A stretch of 34,365 bases of DNA from Pseudomonadota bacterium (GTDB lineage Bacteria; Pseudomonadota; Alphaproteobacteria; Acetobacterales; Acetobacteraceae): NCBI GenBank assembly GCA_021826225.1, contig JAKBAV010000014.1, positions 1 through 34,365 of the forward strand. Direction: 5' to 3'. Below, piece after piece: positions 10,675 to 18,922 of the stretch. Positions within the stretch are counted from its first letter, which is position 1, and each line of letters opens with the position of its first letter. The notes beneath the pieces are model-generated. The model worked only from the letters and a program-made list of their open reading frames with translations. It had not been told where the DNA came from and did not search any database. A program made the translations under genes and the position numbers.

Positions 10675-11283
10675 ATGGCGTTTGAACTGCCCCCCCTGAA
10701 TTTTTCCCCCAATGCGCTGGCCGAGCTGGGCATGTCCCAGGAGACCTTCGAGTATCATCACGGCAAGCACCACAACACCTATGTCGTGGCGCTGAACGGG
10801 CTGGTCGAGAAGAACCCGGCGCTGCAGGGCAAGTCGCTCGAAGAGCTGATCAAGATGTCCTACAACAATGCCGAGCTGACGCCGGTGTTCAACAATGCCG
10901 GGCAGCATCTCAACCACAGCCAGTTCTGGGACAGCCTGAGCCCCAAGGGCGGCAAGCTCCCGGGCAAGCTCGAAGCCAAGATCACCGAGGATTTCGGCTC
11001 GGTCGATGCCTTCAAGGAGGCGTTCAAGCAGGCCGGCGTCACCCAGTTCGGCTCCGGCTGGGCCTGGCTGGTGCTCTCGCCCGAGGGCAAGCTGAAAGTC
11101 ACCAAGAGCGCCAATGCCTCCACCCCGCTGGTGACCGGCGAAGGCAAGGTGCTGCTGACCTACGATGTGTGGGAGCATGCCTATTACATCGACTTCCGCA
11201 ATCGTCGTCCGGATTATATTTCCAACTTCCTGGACAAGCTCGCGAATTATGAATTCGCCGAAGCCAATCTGCTGGCGGCCTGA
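10675..11283 (+). CDS. sodB: superoxide dismutase, Fe type
   Basis: The enzyme converts superoxide to hydrogen peroxide and oxygen. It has 202 residues. Metal ligands are inferred from alignment with E. coli SodB: His28 (YHHGKHH), His81 (LNHSQFW), Asp164 and His168 (DVWEHAYY). The Gln in FNNAGQ sits at the position typical of iron enzymes rather than manganese enzymes. The start has GGAGAG a few bases upstream and gives the standard MAFELPPL N-terminus. A strong Rho-independent terminator follows 18 bases after the stop. There is no signal peptide, so it is cytoplasmic. Confidence 0.96.
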   Translation: MAFELPPLNFSPNALAELGMSQETFEYHHGKHHNTYVVALNGLVEKNPALQGKSLEELIKMSYNNAELTPVFNNAGQHLNHSQFWDSLSPKGGKLPGKLEAKITEDFGSVDAFKEAFKQAGVTQFGSGWAWLVLSPEGKLKVTKSANASTPLVTGEGKVLLTYDVWEHAYYIDFRNRRPDYISNFLDKLANYEFAEANLLAA

Positions 11284-11301
11284 ACAAGCCGCATTAGCGA
11301 A

Positions 11302-11329
11302 CCCCCTGGCGGCAGCGCCAGGGGGTTTT
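11302..11329 (+). terminator. Rho-independent terminator of sodB
   Basis: A perfect 10-bp GC-rich stem (CCCCCTGGCG/CGCCAGGGGG) with the four-base loop GCAG is followed by TTTT. It starts 18 bases after the sodB stop and ends just before the stop of the convergent GNAT gene, so it may also limit read-through from the other strand. Confidence 0.85.
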
Positions 11330-11332
11330 GCG

Positions 11333-11818
11333 TTATAATGGCCGCGAGAAATAGCGCACGGTCTTGCCGTTGGACAGTGCCGCGCTGCCGATGGGCGCAA
11401 ACCCCATTTTGGCGTGAAACGCATCCGAGCCGGGGTTTGGCGGGTCCGCGTTGACCTCGCAGGTGAGCAGGGTGTGGCCCGCCGCCCGGGCGGCGGTGAT
11501 GAGCGCGTGATACAGCGTGGCGGCATGGCCCTGGCCGCGCGCCGAAGCGGCTGTCACCACCCGGTCAATATAGGCAAAACGCGGAAAACGGGCGCGAAAC
11601 CAGAGATAGTTTTCGACATCGTAATCGGCCGTCTCGTCAAAAGCGATGATGAAGGCCGATGTCCCGACATGGCGCGCGAAAAAAGCCTGCGTCACGAGAT
11701 GCGTGAATTGCGGCGGATCGGTGAAGGAGAGTTCCAGCGCGTGCGCGTTGTTAAGGGCACGCAGGGCTTCAAGCTCCGGGCTTTCCGGTGTCAGGATCTG
11801 CATGGAGGCAATATGCAT
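11333..11818 (-). CDS. GNAT family N-acetyltransferase
   Basis: The protein has 161 residues and resembles the Gcn5-related acyltransferase fold. The acetyl-CoA pyrophosphate-binding motif A is visible as YIDRVVTAASARGQGHAATL, with RGQGHA as the Q/RxxGxG/A signature. It is followed by CEVNADPPNPGSDAFHAKMGF, the usual motif B with a conserved Asn and a late FHxKMGF. The substrate is unknown. The gene stands alone between the sodB terminator and a palindromic intergenic element. An in-frame downstream Met (MQILTPESP) is an alternative start. Confidence 0.85.
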   Translation of the reverse strand: MHIASMQILTPESPELEALRALNNAHALELSFTDPPQFTHLVTQAFFARHVGTSAFIIAFDETADYDVENYLWFRARFPRFAYIDRVVTAASARGQGHAATLYHALITAARAAGHTLLTCEVNADPPNPGSDAFHAKMGFAPIGSAALSNGKTVRYFSRPL

Positions 11819-11851
11819 GCCGCGCAGCAGGCCACAAGGCTGCGGTGCGGC

Positions 11852-11957
11852 CTAGAGCGTGATTGCCTTGCGTCACTCACGCTCTAGCTTTATTTTTTAC
11901 GATCAATTTCATTGGCTTAGCTCGAATCTGCCGATTCGATCTAAACCAATATTGATC
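11852..11957. repeat. palindromic intergenic element made of two inverted repeats
   Basis: Two adjacent hairpins fill this gap. The first is CTAGAGCGTGA (11852-11862) and TCACGCTCTAG (11877-11887), a perfect 11-bp stem with a 14-base loop, followed on the plus strand by an AT-rich TTTATTTTTT stretch. The second spans 11901-11957 and pairs GATCAAT...ATTGG.TTAG.TCGAATC with its complement around a TGCC loop; the 18-base inner arms differ at two positions. The style resembles dispersed palindromic elements of Alphaproteobacteria, some of which begin with a CTAGAGC-type box. It may also act as a transcription barrier after glnT. Only one copy is present in this window. Confidence 0.55.
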
Positions 11958-11961
11958 TAAT

Positions 11962-13263
11962 TCAGCAATCCAGCGTCGCCCGGCGCTCCCATTCCGAGAG
12001 ATGCGCCGCGAACTCATTCCATTCGGCATGCTTGAGTTTGGCGTAGGATTTCACGAAGCCCTCCCCCAGCGCCGCGCCCAGCATCGGCGAGGCCTCGAAT
12101 GCCCGCAACGCATCGAGCAGGTTCAGCGGCAGGCGCCTGGCATCCTTTACCAGATGCCCATCGGTATACATGTTGATATCGAGCCGTGGCCCCGGATCGG
12201 TTTTTCTGGCGATGCCATCCAGCCCCGCGGCGAGCAGCCCCGCCTGGAGCAGATACGGGTTGGCGGCGCCATCGGCCAGGCGCATCTCGAACCGGCCGGG
12301 CTCTGGGATGCGGATCATATGTGTGCGGTTATTGCCTGAATAGGTTACGGTATTCGGCGCCCAGGTGGCGCCCGATATGGTGCGCGGCGCGTTGATGCGC
12401 TTGTAGGAATTAACCGTCGGGTTCAGTAGCGCGGCGATAGCGCCGGCATGTTCGATGGCGCCGCCGATGAAGTGATAGCCAAGCTGGGAGACACCAAGCA
12501 CCCCAGCCTCATCCTCGAACAGATTTCTGTCTCCATCCCACATGGAAACATGAGAATGGCAGCCGGAGCCTGTAAGCCCGAGAAACGGCTTGGGCATGAA
12601 GGTGGCGCGCAGCCCATGTTTTTCCGCAATCGATTTGGCCATGAATTTGAAGAATACGTGGCGGTCGGCGGTGATCAGCGCATCATCGTAATGCCAGTTC
12701 ATCTCGAACTGGCCGTTGGCATCCTCATGGTCGTTCTGATACGCACCCCAGCCCATTGCCAGCATCGCATCGCAGATTTCCGTTATAACATCATACCGGC
12801 GCAACAAAGCGGCGGCATCATAGCATGGTTTCGCGGCGGTATCCGCGGGGTCTGAAATTGCCGAACCATCAGGCGTGGTCAGGAAAAACTCGCATTCCAC
12901 GCCACTTTTCATCTGGTAGCCCATGGCGCGCGAGGCGGCCATGACCTTCTGCAGTACGATGCGCGGACCCTGCGCCACGGGCTTGCCGTCCATCCATATA
13001 TCGGAGGCCAGCCAGCCGACTTCGGGCTTCCAAGGCAGTGGTATCAGCGTCGTGGGGTCGGGGATGGCGAACATGTCGGAATCGGCTGGCGACAAATCCA
13101 GCCAGGTTGCGAACCCTGCAAACCCCGCACCGTTCTTCTGCATCCCCGCAATCGCCGAAGCCGGAACGAGTTTGGCGCGCTGGCTGCCAAATAAGTCTGT
13201 ATATGAAATGAGAAAATACTTCAGGCCAAGTTCTTTGGCCTTGTCGGCCAGATCGATTTTCAT
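11962..13263 (-). CDS. glnT: type III glutamine synthetase (GlnT / gamma-glutamylmethylamide synthetase-like)
   Basis: The protein has 433 residues and is of the glutamine synthetase superfamily. Visible landmarks are SGVECEFF (metal-binding Glu), the NDHEDANGQFEMNW segment, the GSGCHSHVSMW motif, NSYKRIN and an RIPEPGRFEMRL segment in the ATP/glutamate site. It is shorter than the GlnA type I enzyme and fits the GlnT/GmaS group, which ligates ammonia or methylamine to glutamate. It is the last gene of a four-gene operon with glutamate-synthase-like parts, 16 bases after glxD and with GAGG nine bases before the ATG. Substrate choice (ammonia or methylamine) cannot be read from the sequence. 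Confidence 0.88.
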   Translation of the reverse strand: MKIDLADKAKELGLKYFLISYTDLFGSQRAKLVPASAIAGMQKNGAGFAGFATWLDLSPADSDMFAIPDPTTLIPLPWKPEVGWLASDIWMDGKPVAQGPRIVLQKVMAASRAMGYQMKSGVECEFFLTTPDGSAISDPADTAAKPCYDAAALLRRYDVITEICDAMLAMGWGAYQNDHEDANGQFEMNWHYDDALITADRHVFFKFMAKSIAEKHGLRATFMPKPFLGLTGSGCHSHVSMWDGDRNLFEDEAGVLGVSQLGYHFIGGAIEHAGAIAALLNPTVNSYKRINAPRTISGATWAPNTVTYSGNNRTHMIRIPEPGRFEMRLADGAANPYLLQAGLLAAGLDGIARKTDPGPRLDINMYTDGHLVKDARRLPLNLLDALRAFEASPMLGAALGEGFVKSYAKLKHAEWNEFAAHLSEWERRATLDC

Positions 13264-13279
13264 TTGTGCCAGCCTCGTT

Positions 13280-14617
13280 CTAAATATTCCTGCCAGGTAT
13301 CCAGTTCGTCCCCGCCAGCGGCACCTGCGCCATGGCGGCGGCCTCCATCGTCAGCGCCACCAAATCCTCCGGCTCCAGGTTATGCACATGGCTCTTGCCG
13401 CAGGCCCGCGCGATGGTCTGCGCCTCCAGCGTCAGCACCGCGAGATAATTGGCCAGCCGCCTTCCGGCCTTCACCGGGTCCAGCCGCGCCGAAAGCGTTG
13501 GGTCCTGGGTGGTGATGCCGGCCGGGTCGCGCCCCTCATGCCAATCATCATAAGCGCCGGCCGTGGTGCCGAGCCTGTTGTATTCCGCCTCCAACTCCGG
13601 CGCGTTATCGCCAAGCGCGATCAGCGCCGCCGTGCCGATGGCCACGGCATCCGCCCCCAGCGCCAGCGCCTTCGCCACATCGGCACCAGAACGTATGCCG
13701 CCGGAGACGATCAGCTGCACCTTGCGGTGCATGCCCATATCCTGCAACGACTGCACGGCCGGCCGGATGGCGGCGAGCAACGGAATCCCGACATGCTCGA
13801 TAAACACATCCTGCGTTGCCGCCGTGCCGCCCTGCATGCCGTCCAGCACCACCACATCGGCCCCCGCCTTCACGGCCAGAGCGACATCGTAATACGGGCG
13901 GCTCGCGCCGATTTTCACATAGATCGGCTTCTCCCAGCCGGTCAGCTCACGCAGTTCGAGGATCTTGATTTCGAGATCATCCGGCCCGGTCCAATCCGGA
14001 TGGCGGCAGGCGGAACGCTGGTCTATGCCTTCCGGTAGATTACGCATCTGCGCCACGCGCGCGGTAATTTTCTGGCCCAACAGCATGCCCCCGCCACCAG
14101 GCTTGGCACCCTGCCCCACCACGATCTCGATGGCATCGGCGCGCCGCAGATCGGCCAGGTTCATGCCGTAGCGCGAGGGCAGATACTGGTAGATCAGCGT
14201 CTGGCTATGCCCGCGCTCCTCCGGCGTCATACCGCCATCGCCCGTGGTGGTCGAGGTGCCCATAATGGTTGCGCCGCGCCCCAAAGCCTCCTTGGCGTTG
14301 GCCGAAAGCGAGCCGAATGACATGCCGGCGATCGTCACCGGGGTTTTGAGCTGGATGGGGTTTTTGGCAAAGCGCGTGCCGAGCGTCACCTCCGTGCCGC
14401 AGCGCTCGCGATACCCTTCCAGCGGATAGCGCGAGACGGAGGCGCCGAGAAACAGCAGGTCATCGAAATTCGGCACTTTGCGCTTGGCGCCGCCACCGCG
14501 AATGTCATAAATCCCGGTCGCCGCGGCACGCTGGATTTCGGAGATGGTGCCGGGGTCGAAGGTCGCCGAAAAACGTGGTTTCGTTACAGGAATACACGGC
14601 GCATGGTCCTCAGTCAT
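13280..14617 (-). CDS. glxD: FMN-binding glutamate synthase-like protein (GlxD/MgsC type)
   Basis: The protein has 445 residues and corresponds to the FMN/synthase domain of glutamate synthase: SFGSLSANAKEALGRG, GEGG-like TGDGGM, the GQGAKPGGGGMLLG stretch, VVLDGMQGGTAATQ and the phosphate-binding VSGGIRSGADVAKALALGADAV region split over the barrel. The 3Fe-4S cluster cysteines of classical glutamate synthase (CxxNxCPVGIATQ-like) are missing; the equivalent segment reads DDWHEGRDPAGITTQ. It starts 2 bases after the glxC stop. It probably forms a complex with GlxB and GlxC, which supply ammonia and structural support, making glutamate or N-methylglutamate. The physiological product is not established here. 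Confidence 0.88.
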   Translation of the reverse strand: MTEDHAPCIPVTKPRFSATFDPGTISEIQRAAATGIYDIRGGGAKRKVPNFDDLLFLGASVSRYPLEGYRERCGTEVTLGTRFAKNPIQLKTPVTIAGMSFGSLSANAKEALGRGATIMGTSTTTGDGGMTPEERGHSQTLIYQYLPSRYGMNLADLRRADAIEIVVGQGAKPGGGGMLLGQKITARVAQMRNLPEGIDQRSACRHPDWTGPDDLEIKILELRELTGWEKPIYVKIGASRPYYDVALAVKAGADVVVLDGMQGGTAATQDVFIEHVGIPLLAAIRPAVQSLQDMGMHRKVQLIVSGGIRSGADVAKALALGADAVAIGTAALIALGDNAPELEAEYNRLGTTAGAYDDWHEGRDPAGITTQDPTLSARLDPVKAGRRLANYLAVLTLEAQTIARACGKSHVHNLEPEDLVALTMEAAAMAQVPLAGTNWIPGRNI

Positions 14618-14619
14618 TG

Positions 14620-15333
14620 CTAGTAAGCCCCGGCATTATCGACATGGAAATGGTATAGCGTGCGGGCGGAACCGTAACGGGTGAATTCCTCCGGCGTCTC
14701 GTGGCATCCGGCTTTCTGCAGCAATGCGCTCAGAATTTCCTTATCCTCCGCGGTCATTTCCTTGCCCTCGCAATCAGCCCCCAGGCTTTTTACCGCGCCT
14801 TTTACGAACAGCCGCGCCTCGTAGAGCGAATCGCCCAGCGCCTCCCCGGCATCACCGCAGATAACGAGATTGCCGGATTGCGCCATGAAGGCGCTCATAT
14901 GTCCGGCATTGCCCTTCACCACGATATCGACGCCCTTCATCGAAATACCGCACCGCGCCGCCGCATTGCCATCGATGATCAGCAGCCCGCCATGCGCCGT
15001 GGCGCCGGCCGACTGGCTGGCATCGCCCTTCACATGCACGGTGCCGGACATCATGTTTTCCGCAAGCCCCGTGCCGGCATTGCCATTGATGGTGACGAAC
15101 GCGCCATCATTCATGCCGGCGCAATAATACCCCGCATGGCCCTCGATGGTAATGGCTACAGGCGCCGTGACCCCCACCGCGATGGCATGGGCGCCGCGCG
15201 GATTCACAATCGTCCAGGCGGTGCGGTTGGTTTTGCCGCCCAGGGCCTGCAGCGCCGCGTTCAGGCTACGCAGCTCTTCCGCCGCGAGGTCGAAAATCAC
15301 GGCATCCTCCGTGGTTTTGTGCACAGCGCTCAT
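14620..15333 (-). CDS. glxC: GXGXG-motif protein, glutamate synthase C-terminal domain-like (GlxC/MgsB type)
   Basis: The protein has 237 residues and consists largely of the right-handed beta-helix found at the C-terminus of glutamate synthase. Repeated G-x-x-G-x-x-x-G-type turns are visible (IEGHAGYYCAGMNDG, INGNAGTGLAENM, VKGDASQSAG, IDGNAAARCG, VKGNAGHMSA, ICGDAGEALG). It has no catalytic residues of its own and is expected to be structural, linking the amidotransferase and FMN subunits. Its ATG overlaps the glxB stop (ATGA), and glxD follows 2 bases after its stop. Confidence 0.88.
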   Translation of the reverse strand: MSAVHKTTEDAVIFDLAAEELRSLNAALQALGGKTNRTAWTIVNPRGAHAIAVGVTAPVAITIEGHAGYYCAGMNDGAFVTINGNAGTGLAENMMSGTVHVKGDASQSAGATAHGGLLIIDGNAAARCGISMKGVDIVVKGNAGHMSAFMAQSGNLVICGDAGEALGDSLYEARLFVKGAVKSLGADCEGKEMTAEDKEILSALLQKAGCHETPEEFTRYGSARTLYHFHVDNAGAY

Positions 15334-16199
15334 GCCGCGCGCTCCCAGAAATAAACCTGCCCCGGCTCGGGCTCGAACAGATGCGCCGCCTCGATGCCCG
15401 GCAAATCCGCCAGCGCCCGGTATTCCGAACCGAAGGCGACATAATCAGCGGTCTCGGCCATCACCGCCGGTTTGCATGCTACCGGATCACGCAGCACGCC
15501 GAACCCGTTCTCGGTGCCGACCACAAAGGTGTAAAAACCATCCAGCCGGTCCAACGCATTGGTCAGCGCCTCGTTCAGTTTTTTACCCTCGCGCAGCTGG
15601 TGCGAAAGATACCCGGCGGCGACTTCGGTATCGTTCTGTGTGGCGAAGGTAATCCCTTCGCGCATCAGCACGCGCCGCACATCGTTATGATTGGAGAGCG
15701 AACCATTATGCACCAGGCACTGGTCAGCGCCGGTGGAAAATGGATGCGCGCCGGCAGTGGTGACGGCGGATTCGGTCGCCATGCGCGTATGCCCGATGGC
15801 ATGGCTGCCGGACATTTTCTCCAACCCGAAACGCTTCGTCACCGCATCCGGCAGGCCAACACCCTTGAACAATTCCATGCGCGCGCCGGTCGCGACGATG
15901 GTGATTTCAGGCCGGGCTGCGAGCGCCGCCCGCACCTCCGCCTCGCGCGCCACGGGGAAGGTGATCACGGCATGGTCGTCATGCGCCGTGCAGCTCAGCT
16001 CCAGCCCTTGCGGCAGGTTGAAGCCGCCGGCCGAGCGGAGGGTGTATTTAAGCTGCCCCGGCGCCCCGGCGCCGTAAATCGCGAATCCCGCGGAGTCCGG
16101 CCCGCGATCCGTGAGCGCTGAAAGCATGCCGCTCAGCATCCGGCCGAGCGCGGGCTCCAGGCTGGGGTTTTTCAGGAACAGTCCGGCAATGCCACACAT
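15330..16199 (-). CDS. glxB: class II glutamine amidotransferase (GlxB/MgsA type)
   Basis: The protein has 289 residues. The N-terminus MCGIAGL places the nucleophilic Cys at position 2, as in Ntn-type amidotransferases. GHTRMATES and HNGSLSNHNDVRR match the glutamine-binding stretches of the PurF/GltB amidotransferase domain. It would hydrolyse glutamine and pass ammonia to the FMN subunit GlxD. The start follows AGAGGAG about ten bases upstream, and a promoter lies just before that. It is the first gene of the glxBCD-glnT operon. Confidence 0.9.
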   Translation of the reverse strand: MCGIAGLFLKNPSLEPALGRMLSGMLSALTDRGPDSAGFAIYGAGAPGQLKYTLRSAGGFNLPQGLELSCTAHDDHAVITFPVAREAEVRAALAARPEITIVATGARMELFKGVGLPDAVTKRFGLEKMSGSHAIGHTRMATESAVTTAGAHPFSTGADQCLVHNGSLSNHNDVRRVLMREGITFATQNDTEVAAGYLSHQLREGKKLNEALTNALDRLDGFYTFVVGTENGFGVLRDPVACKPAVMAETADYVAFGSEYRALADLPGIEAAHLFEPEPGQVYFWERAA

Positions 16200-16228
16200 A
16201 GTCTCGTCAACTCCTCTGTCCTGGCCCG

Positions 16229-16257
16229 AGGATAACGGGGCCGGAAGGAGGCGTCAA
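16229..16257 (-). promoter_or_regulatory. sigma-70-type promoter of the glxBCD-glnT operon
   Basis: Reading the minus strand, TTGACG (16257-16252) is followed after exactly 17 bases by TATCCT (16234-16229). This matches the -35 at five of six positions and the -10 at four of six. The glxB ATG is 30 bases downstream, with an AGAGGAG ribosome site between. The AT-rich stretch to the right (16261-16296) includes a weak AAGAAT/ATTCTT inverted repeat that may end the upstream SMP-30 transcript. Confidence 0.6.
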
Positions 16258-16306
16258 CTGAAAAGAATAAACAATTCTTACCAGGAAATTTTTTAAAGCA
16301 GCCCGT

Positions 16307-17245
16307 TTACATGGCGGAGCGCTGATGCAGCAGCTTGAGACCGGGGCGCGGCCACGCCACCTGCAGCAGCCTGCCGGTGCCGGAAAGGGTGATGTAGGCG
16401 GTCCGCATATCATCGCCGCCGAAGCATATATTCGTGCAATAGCCCTCCGGCGCCGCGTGGAATTCCAGAACCTCTCCGGCGGGGGAAAACACGGTGATGC
16501 CGCCATTCACCAGCGTCGCCACGCAAATATTTCCATTGGCCTCAACCGCCATGGAATCGAAACGTTGGTACCCGCCCGGCCCGCCCATGAATCTGCCGCC
16601 ATTGGGCGAGGGCCAGGGCTGCTTGCCCAGCTCTCCCGGCCCGGCCACCGGATAGGCCCAGAGCCGTCCCGTCTCCGTCTCCGATACGTAGAGCGTGCCA
16701 CCATCCGGAGACAGACCGATGCCGTTGGGCGTGATCAGCGGAAAGGCAACCTCCGTGATGAACGCACCATCGATCGTCGCATAATAGACCGCGCCACGAT
16801 CCATCAGCCTGTCATAGCTTTTGCCGTGATCGGTGAACCAGAAACCACCATTACCGTCGAATACGATATCGTTCGGGCCTTTCAGCGTCACCTCCCCGCA
16901 GGCGGCATAAAGCACCTCGACGGCACCGGTTACGAGGTCCACACGCTGGATGCTGCCGCCGGTATAATAATCCGCCCGGCCATGCGGGCGGGCATAACCA
17001 TCCGCCGCATGGATCCAGTTGAAGCCGCCATTATTGCACACATAGCACTTGCCATCCGGCCCGATCGCAGCACCATTCGGGCCGCCGCCAAGCTCGGCCA
17101 CGACCGATTTCACGCCATCGGCCGCCACCCGGATCAACCGCGCGCCCTCGATCTCGACCACCAGCACCGCACCATCCGCCAGGGCGACGGGTCCTTCCGG
17201 AAACTTCAATCCTTGCGTGACATCGCGTCCCTCAAGCTTCATCAT
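16307..17245 (-). CDS. SMP-30/gluconolactonase family protein
   Basis: This is a six-bladed propeller protein of 312 residues. The family metal-ligand segments are all present: FPEGPVAL (Glu), LKGPNDIVFD (Asn) and ITPNGIGLSPDG (Asn and Asp). Members hydrolyse lactones of sugars or other hydroxy acids with a divalent metal. The start is at the tandem ATGATG (17245/17242) with AAGGGAAG just upstream; a TTG at 17263 is less likely. It overlaps the preceding dehydrogenase gene by 14 bases and is the last gene of the maoC-led operon. A lactonase here suggests that a pathway intermediate can form a lactone. Confidence 0.85.
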   Translation of the reverse strand: MMKLEGRDVTQGLKFPEGPVALADGAVLVVEIEGARLIRVAADGVKSVVAELGGGPNGAAIGPDGKCYVCNNGGFNWIHAADGYARPHGRADYYTGGSIQRVDLVTGAVEVLYAACGEVTLKGPNDIVFDGNGGFWFTDHGKSYDRLMDRGAVYYATIDGAFITEVAFPLITPNGIGLSPDGGTLYVSETETGRLWAYPVAGPGELGKQPWPSPNGGRFMGGPGGYQRFDSMAVEANGNICVATLVNGGITVFSPAGEVLEFHAAPEGYCTNICFGGDDMRTAYITLSGTGRLLQVAWPRPGLKLLHQRSAM

Positions 17246-18143
17246 GCGTGCTTCCCTTTTCAATCAGTTCGATGATGGCCGGAAAATATTTATCGCCTAT
17301 CCCCTGCGCCACCGCCTCACGGTAATATTGCAGAACGAGTTGCGGCAGCTTTGGCGCCACACCGTAATTTTCCGCCAGCTCGATGCAATAGCCCATATCC
17401 TTGAGCACATAATGCGCGGGAAAGGCGCGTTCCGGGAAATGGCGCGCCGCCATGGCCTTCAGCCCATGATTACGCAGCGCGAAGCTGTCGCCCGAGCCCT
17501 TCGAGACAGCGCTGATCAGAGTCTCCGGTGCAACACCGGCGCGTTCGGCGACCACCATCATTTCCGCCAGCGCGGCGACATGCTCGAACAGCAGCGTGTT
17601 GTTGATGAGCTTCACGACCTGGCCACATCCGGCCTCGCCACAGCGTGTGACATCGCTGCCCATATAGCGCAGCAACGGCTCGATCCTGGCGAATAATGCC
17701 TCCTCCGCACCCACCATGATGCTCAGCGTGCCGGCCTGCGCCGCTTCGCGCGTGCGCGCCACCGGGGCATCGGCAAAGCGCAATCCAGCCTCCTCCGCTC
17801 GCGCACTGGCGGCCTGCGCATCGGCCACGCTGGTGGTGCTGAGGTCGATGATGATGGTACCAGGCCGCGCGGCACCGGCGATCCCGCCTTCGCCGAAACA
17901 AACCTCATGCACCTGCTTTCCACCAGGCAGGGACAACAAAACAATATCGGCCACGGCCGCAAGTTCGGTCACAGAACCTGCGATTTTCGCGCCCGCCCGG
18001 CCTGCTTCCGCAAGGGCAGCGGCGTTCATATCGAATGCATGCACGGCGGCGGGATGTTTGGTCACGACATTGCGGCACATCGGCCCACCCATGACACCGA
18101 GACCAATGAAACCGAGAACCGGAAAATCCTGTGCCATGACCAT
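17232..18143 (-). CDS. NAD(P)-dependent beta-hydroxyacid dehydrogenase (3-hydroxyisobutyrate dehydrogenase family)
   Basis: The protein has about 303 residues. The N-terminal Rossmann motif is GFIGLGVMGGPM. The substrate-binding stretch reads DAPVARTREAAQAGTL, where 3-hydroxyisobutyrate dehydrogenases usually have DAPVSGG, and the catalytic Lys lies in GCGQVVKLINN (about Lys178). The Arg-containing variant of the substrate loop suggests a hydroxyacid other than 3-hydroxyisobutyrate. The start ATG shares one base with the stop of the upstream SDR gene (TGATG); an in-frame ATG at 18137 is the alternative. It belongs to the maoC-caiB-caiB-SDR-dehydrogenase-lactonase operon. Confidence 0.87.
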   Translation of the reverse strand: MVMAQDFPVLGFIGLGVMGGPMCRNVVTKHPAAVHAFDMNAAALAEAGRAGAKIAGSVTELAAVADIVLLSLPGGKQVHEVCFGEGGIAGAARPGTIIIDLSTTSVADAQAASARAEEAGLRFADAPVARTREAAQAGTLSIMVGAEEALFARIEPLLRYMGSDVTRCGEAGCGQVVKLINNTLLFEHVAALAEMMVVAERAGVAPETLISAVSKGSGDSFALRNHGLKAMAARHFPERAFPAHYVLKDMGYCIELAENYGVAPKLPQLVLQYYREAVAQGIGDKYFPAIIELIEKGSTHDEA

Positions 18144-18895
18144 CAATCCATCAACATGCCACCGTTGACGTCCAGCGTCGTCCCGGTGATCCAGTTCGAT
18201 GCCGGCGAGGCGAGAAACAGAACCGCCTGCGCAATATCCTCGGGCTGGCCGAAGCGCCCCAGCGGCACGCTGTTATGGGCCGAAGGCGGAGCGCGCTCCG
18301 TCACATTCTGCCACATCGGCGTTTCCACCGGGCCGGGCGCAATGATATTGGCATACACGCCCTTCGGCGCACCGGCTTTGGCGGCCCATTTGATGATACC
18401 ATGCACAGCCGATTTGGCGGCGACATAGGCCGGGCCTGAAGCCACGCCGCCGATCTTGGCGGCAATGGAGCCCAGCGCCACGATCTTGCCGCCGCCCTGC
18501 CCGCACATCAGCGGAAAAATCCGCCGCACCGGATTGACCACACCCATCACATTCACGCGCCAGATGCTCTCCCACTCCTCATCGCTGGCATCGGCGATCG
18601 GCGTGTTGGCGATGGTGCCGGCGCAGAGGACAAGAATGTCGATCCTGCCGAATTCAGCGCAAATCTCCGTCACCAGCCCATCCGTTCGTGGCCGGCTGGT
18701 CACGTCGTATGGCATGAAACGGATGCCAGGCCATTCCGTGAAAGCATCGGTGGCATCAAGATCAGTCGCAATCACCGTGGCGCCGGCGGCCGCAAGGGTT
18801 CTCACCACCTCCCGTCCGATACCGCCCGCCGCTCCCGTAACGAGCGCCACCTGACCATCGAGCCTGGCCGCCGCGCTGATACGACTATTCGTCAT
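18143..18895 (-). CDS. short-chain dehydrogenase/reductase (classical, FabG-like)
   Basis: The protein has 250 residues and a complete classical SDR signature: TGAAGGIG (residues 20-27), a CAGT stretch in place of NNAG, catalytic Ser143 (ALGS), Tyr157 and Lys161 (YVAAK), the APGPVETPM segment and the GTTLDVNGG ending. It probably oxidises a hydroxyacyl-CoA or hydroxyacid intermediate. The start has a strong GGAGG seven bases upstream. It lies 27 bases after the second CoA-transferase gene and overlaps the next gene at TGATG. Confidence 0.88.
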   Translation of the reverse strand: MTNSRISAAARLDGQVALVTGAAGGIGREVVRTLAAAGATVIATDLDATDAFTEWPGIRFMPYDVTSRPRTDGLVTEICAEFGRIDILVLCAGTIANTPIADASDEEWESIWRVNVMGVVNPVRRIFPLMCGQGGGKIVALGSIAAKIGGVASGPAYVAAKSAVHGIIKWAAKAGAPKGVYANIIAPGPVETPMWQNVTERAPPSAHNSVPLGRFGQPEDIAQAVLFLASPASNWITGTTLDVNGGMLMD

Positions 18896-18922
18896 TTTCG
18901 TTCCTCCACGTCTCGTCAGGCC

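Noticed and set aside
11962-16199. Complete N-methylglutamate pathway
   Set aside because: Only the mgsABC/gmaS-like genes are present; no mgdABCD genes were found in the window.
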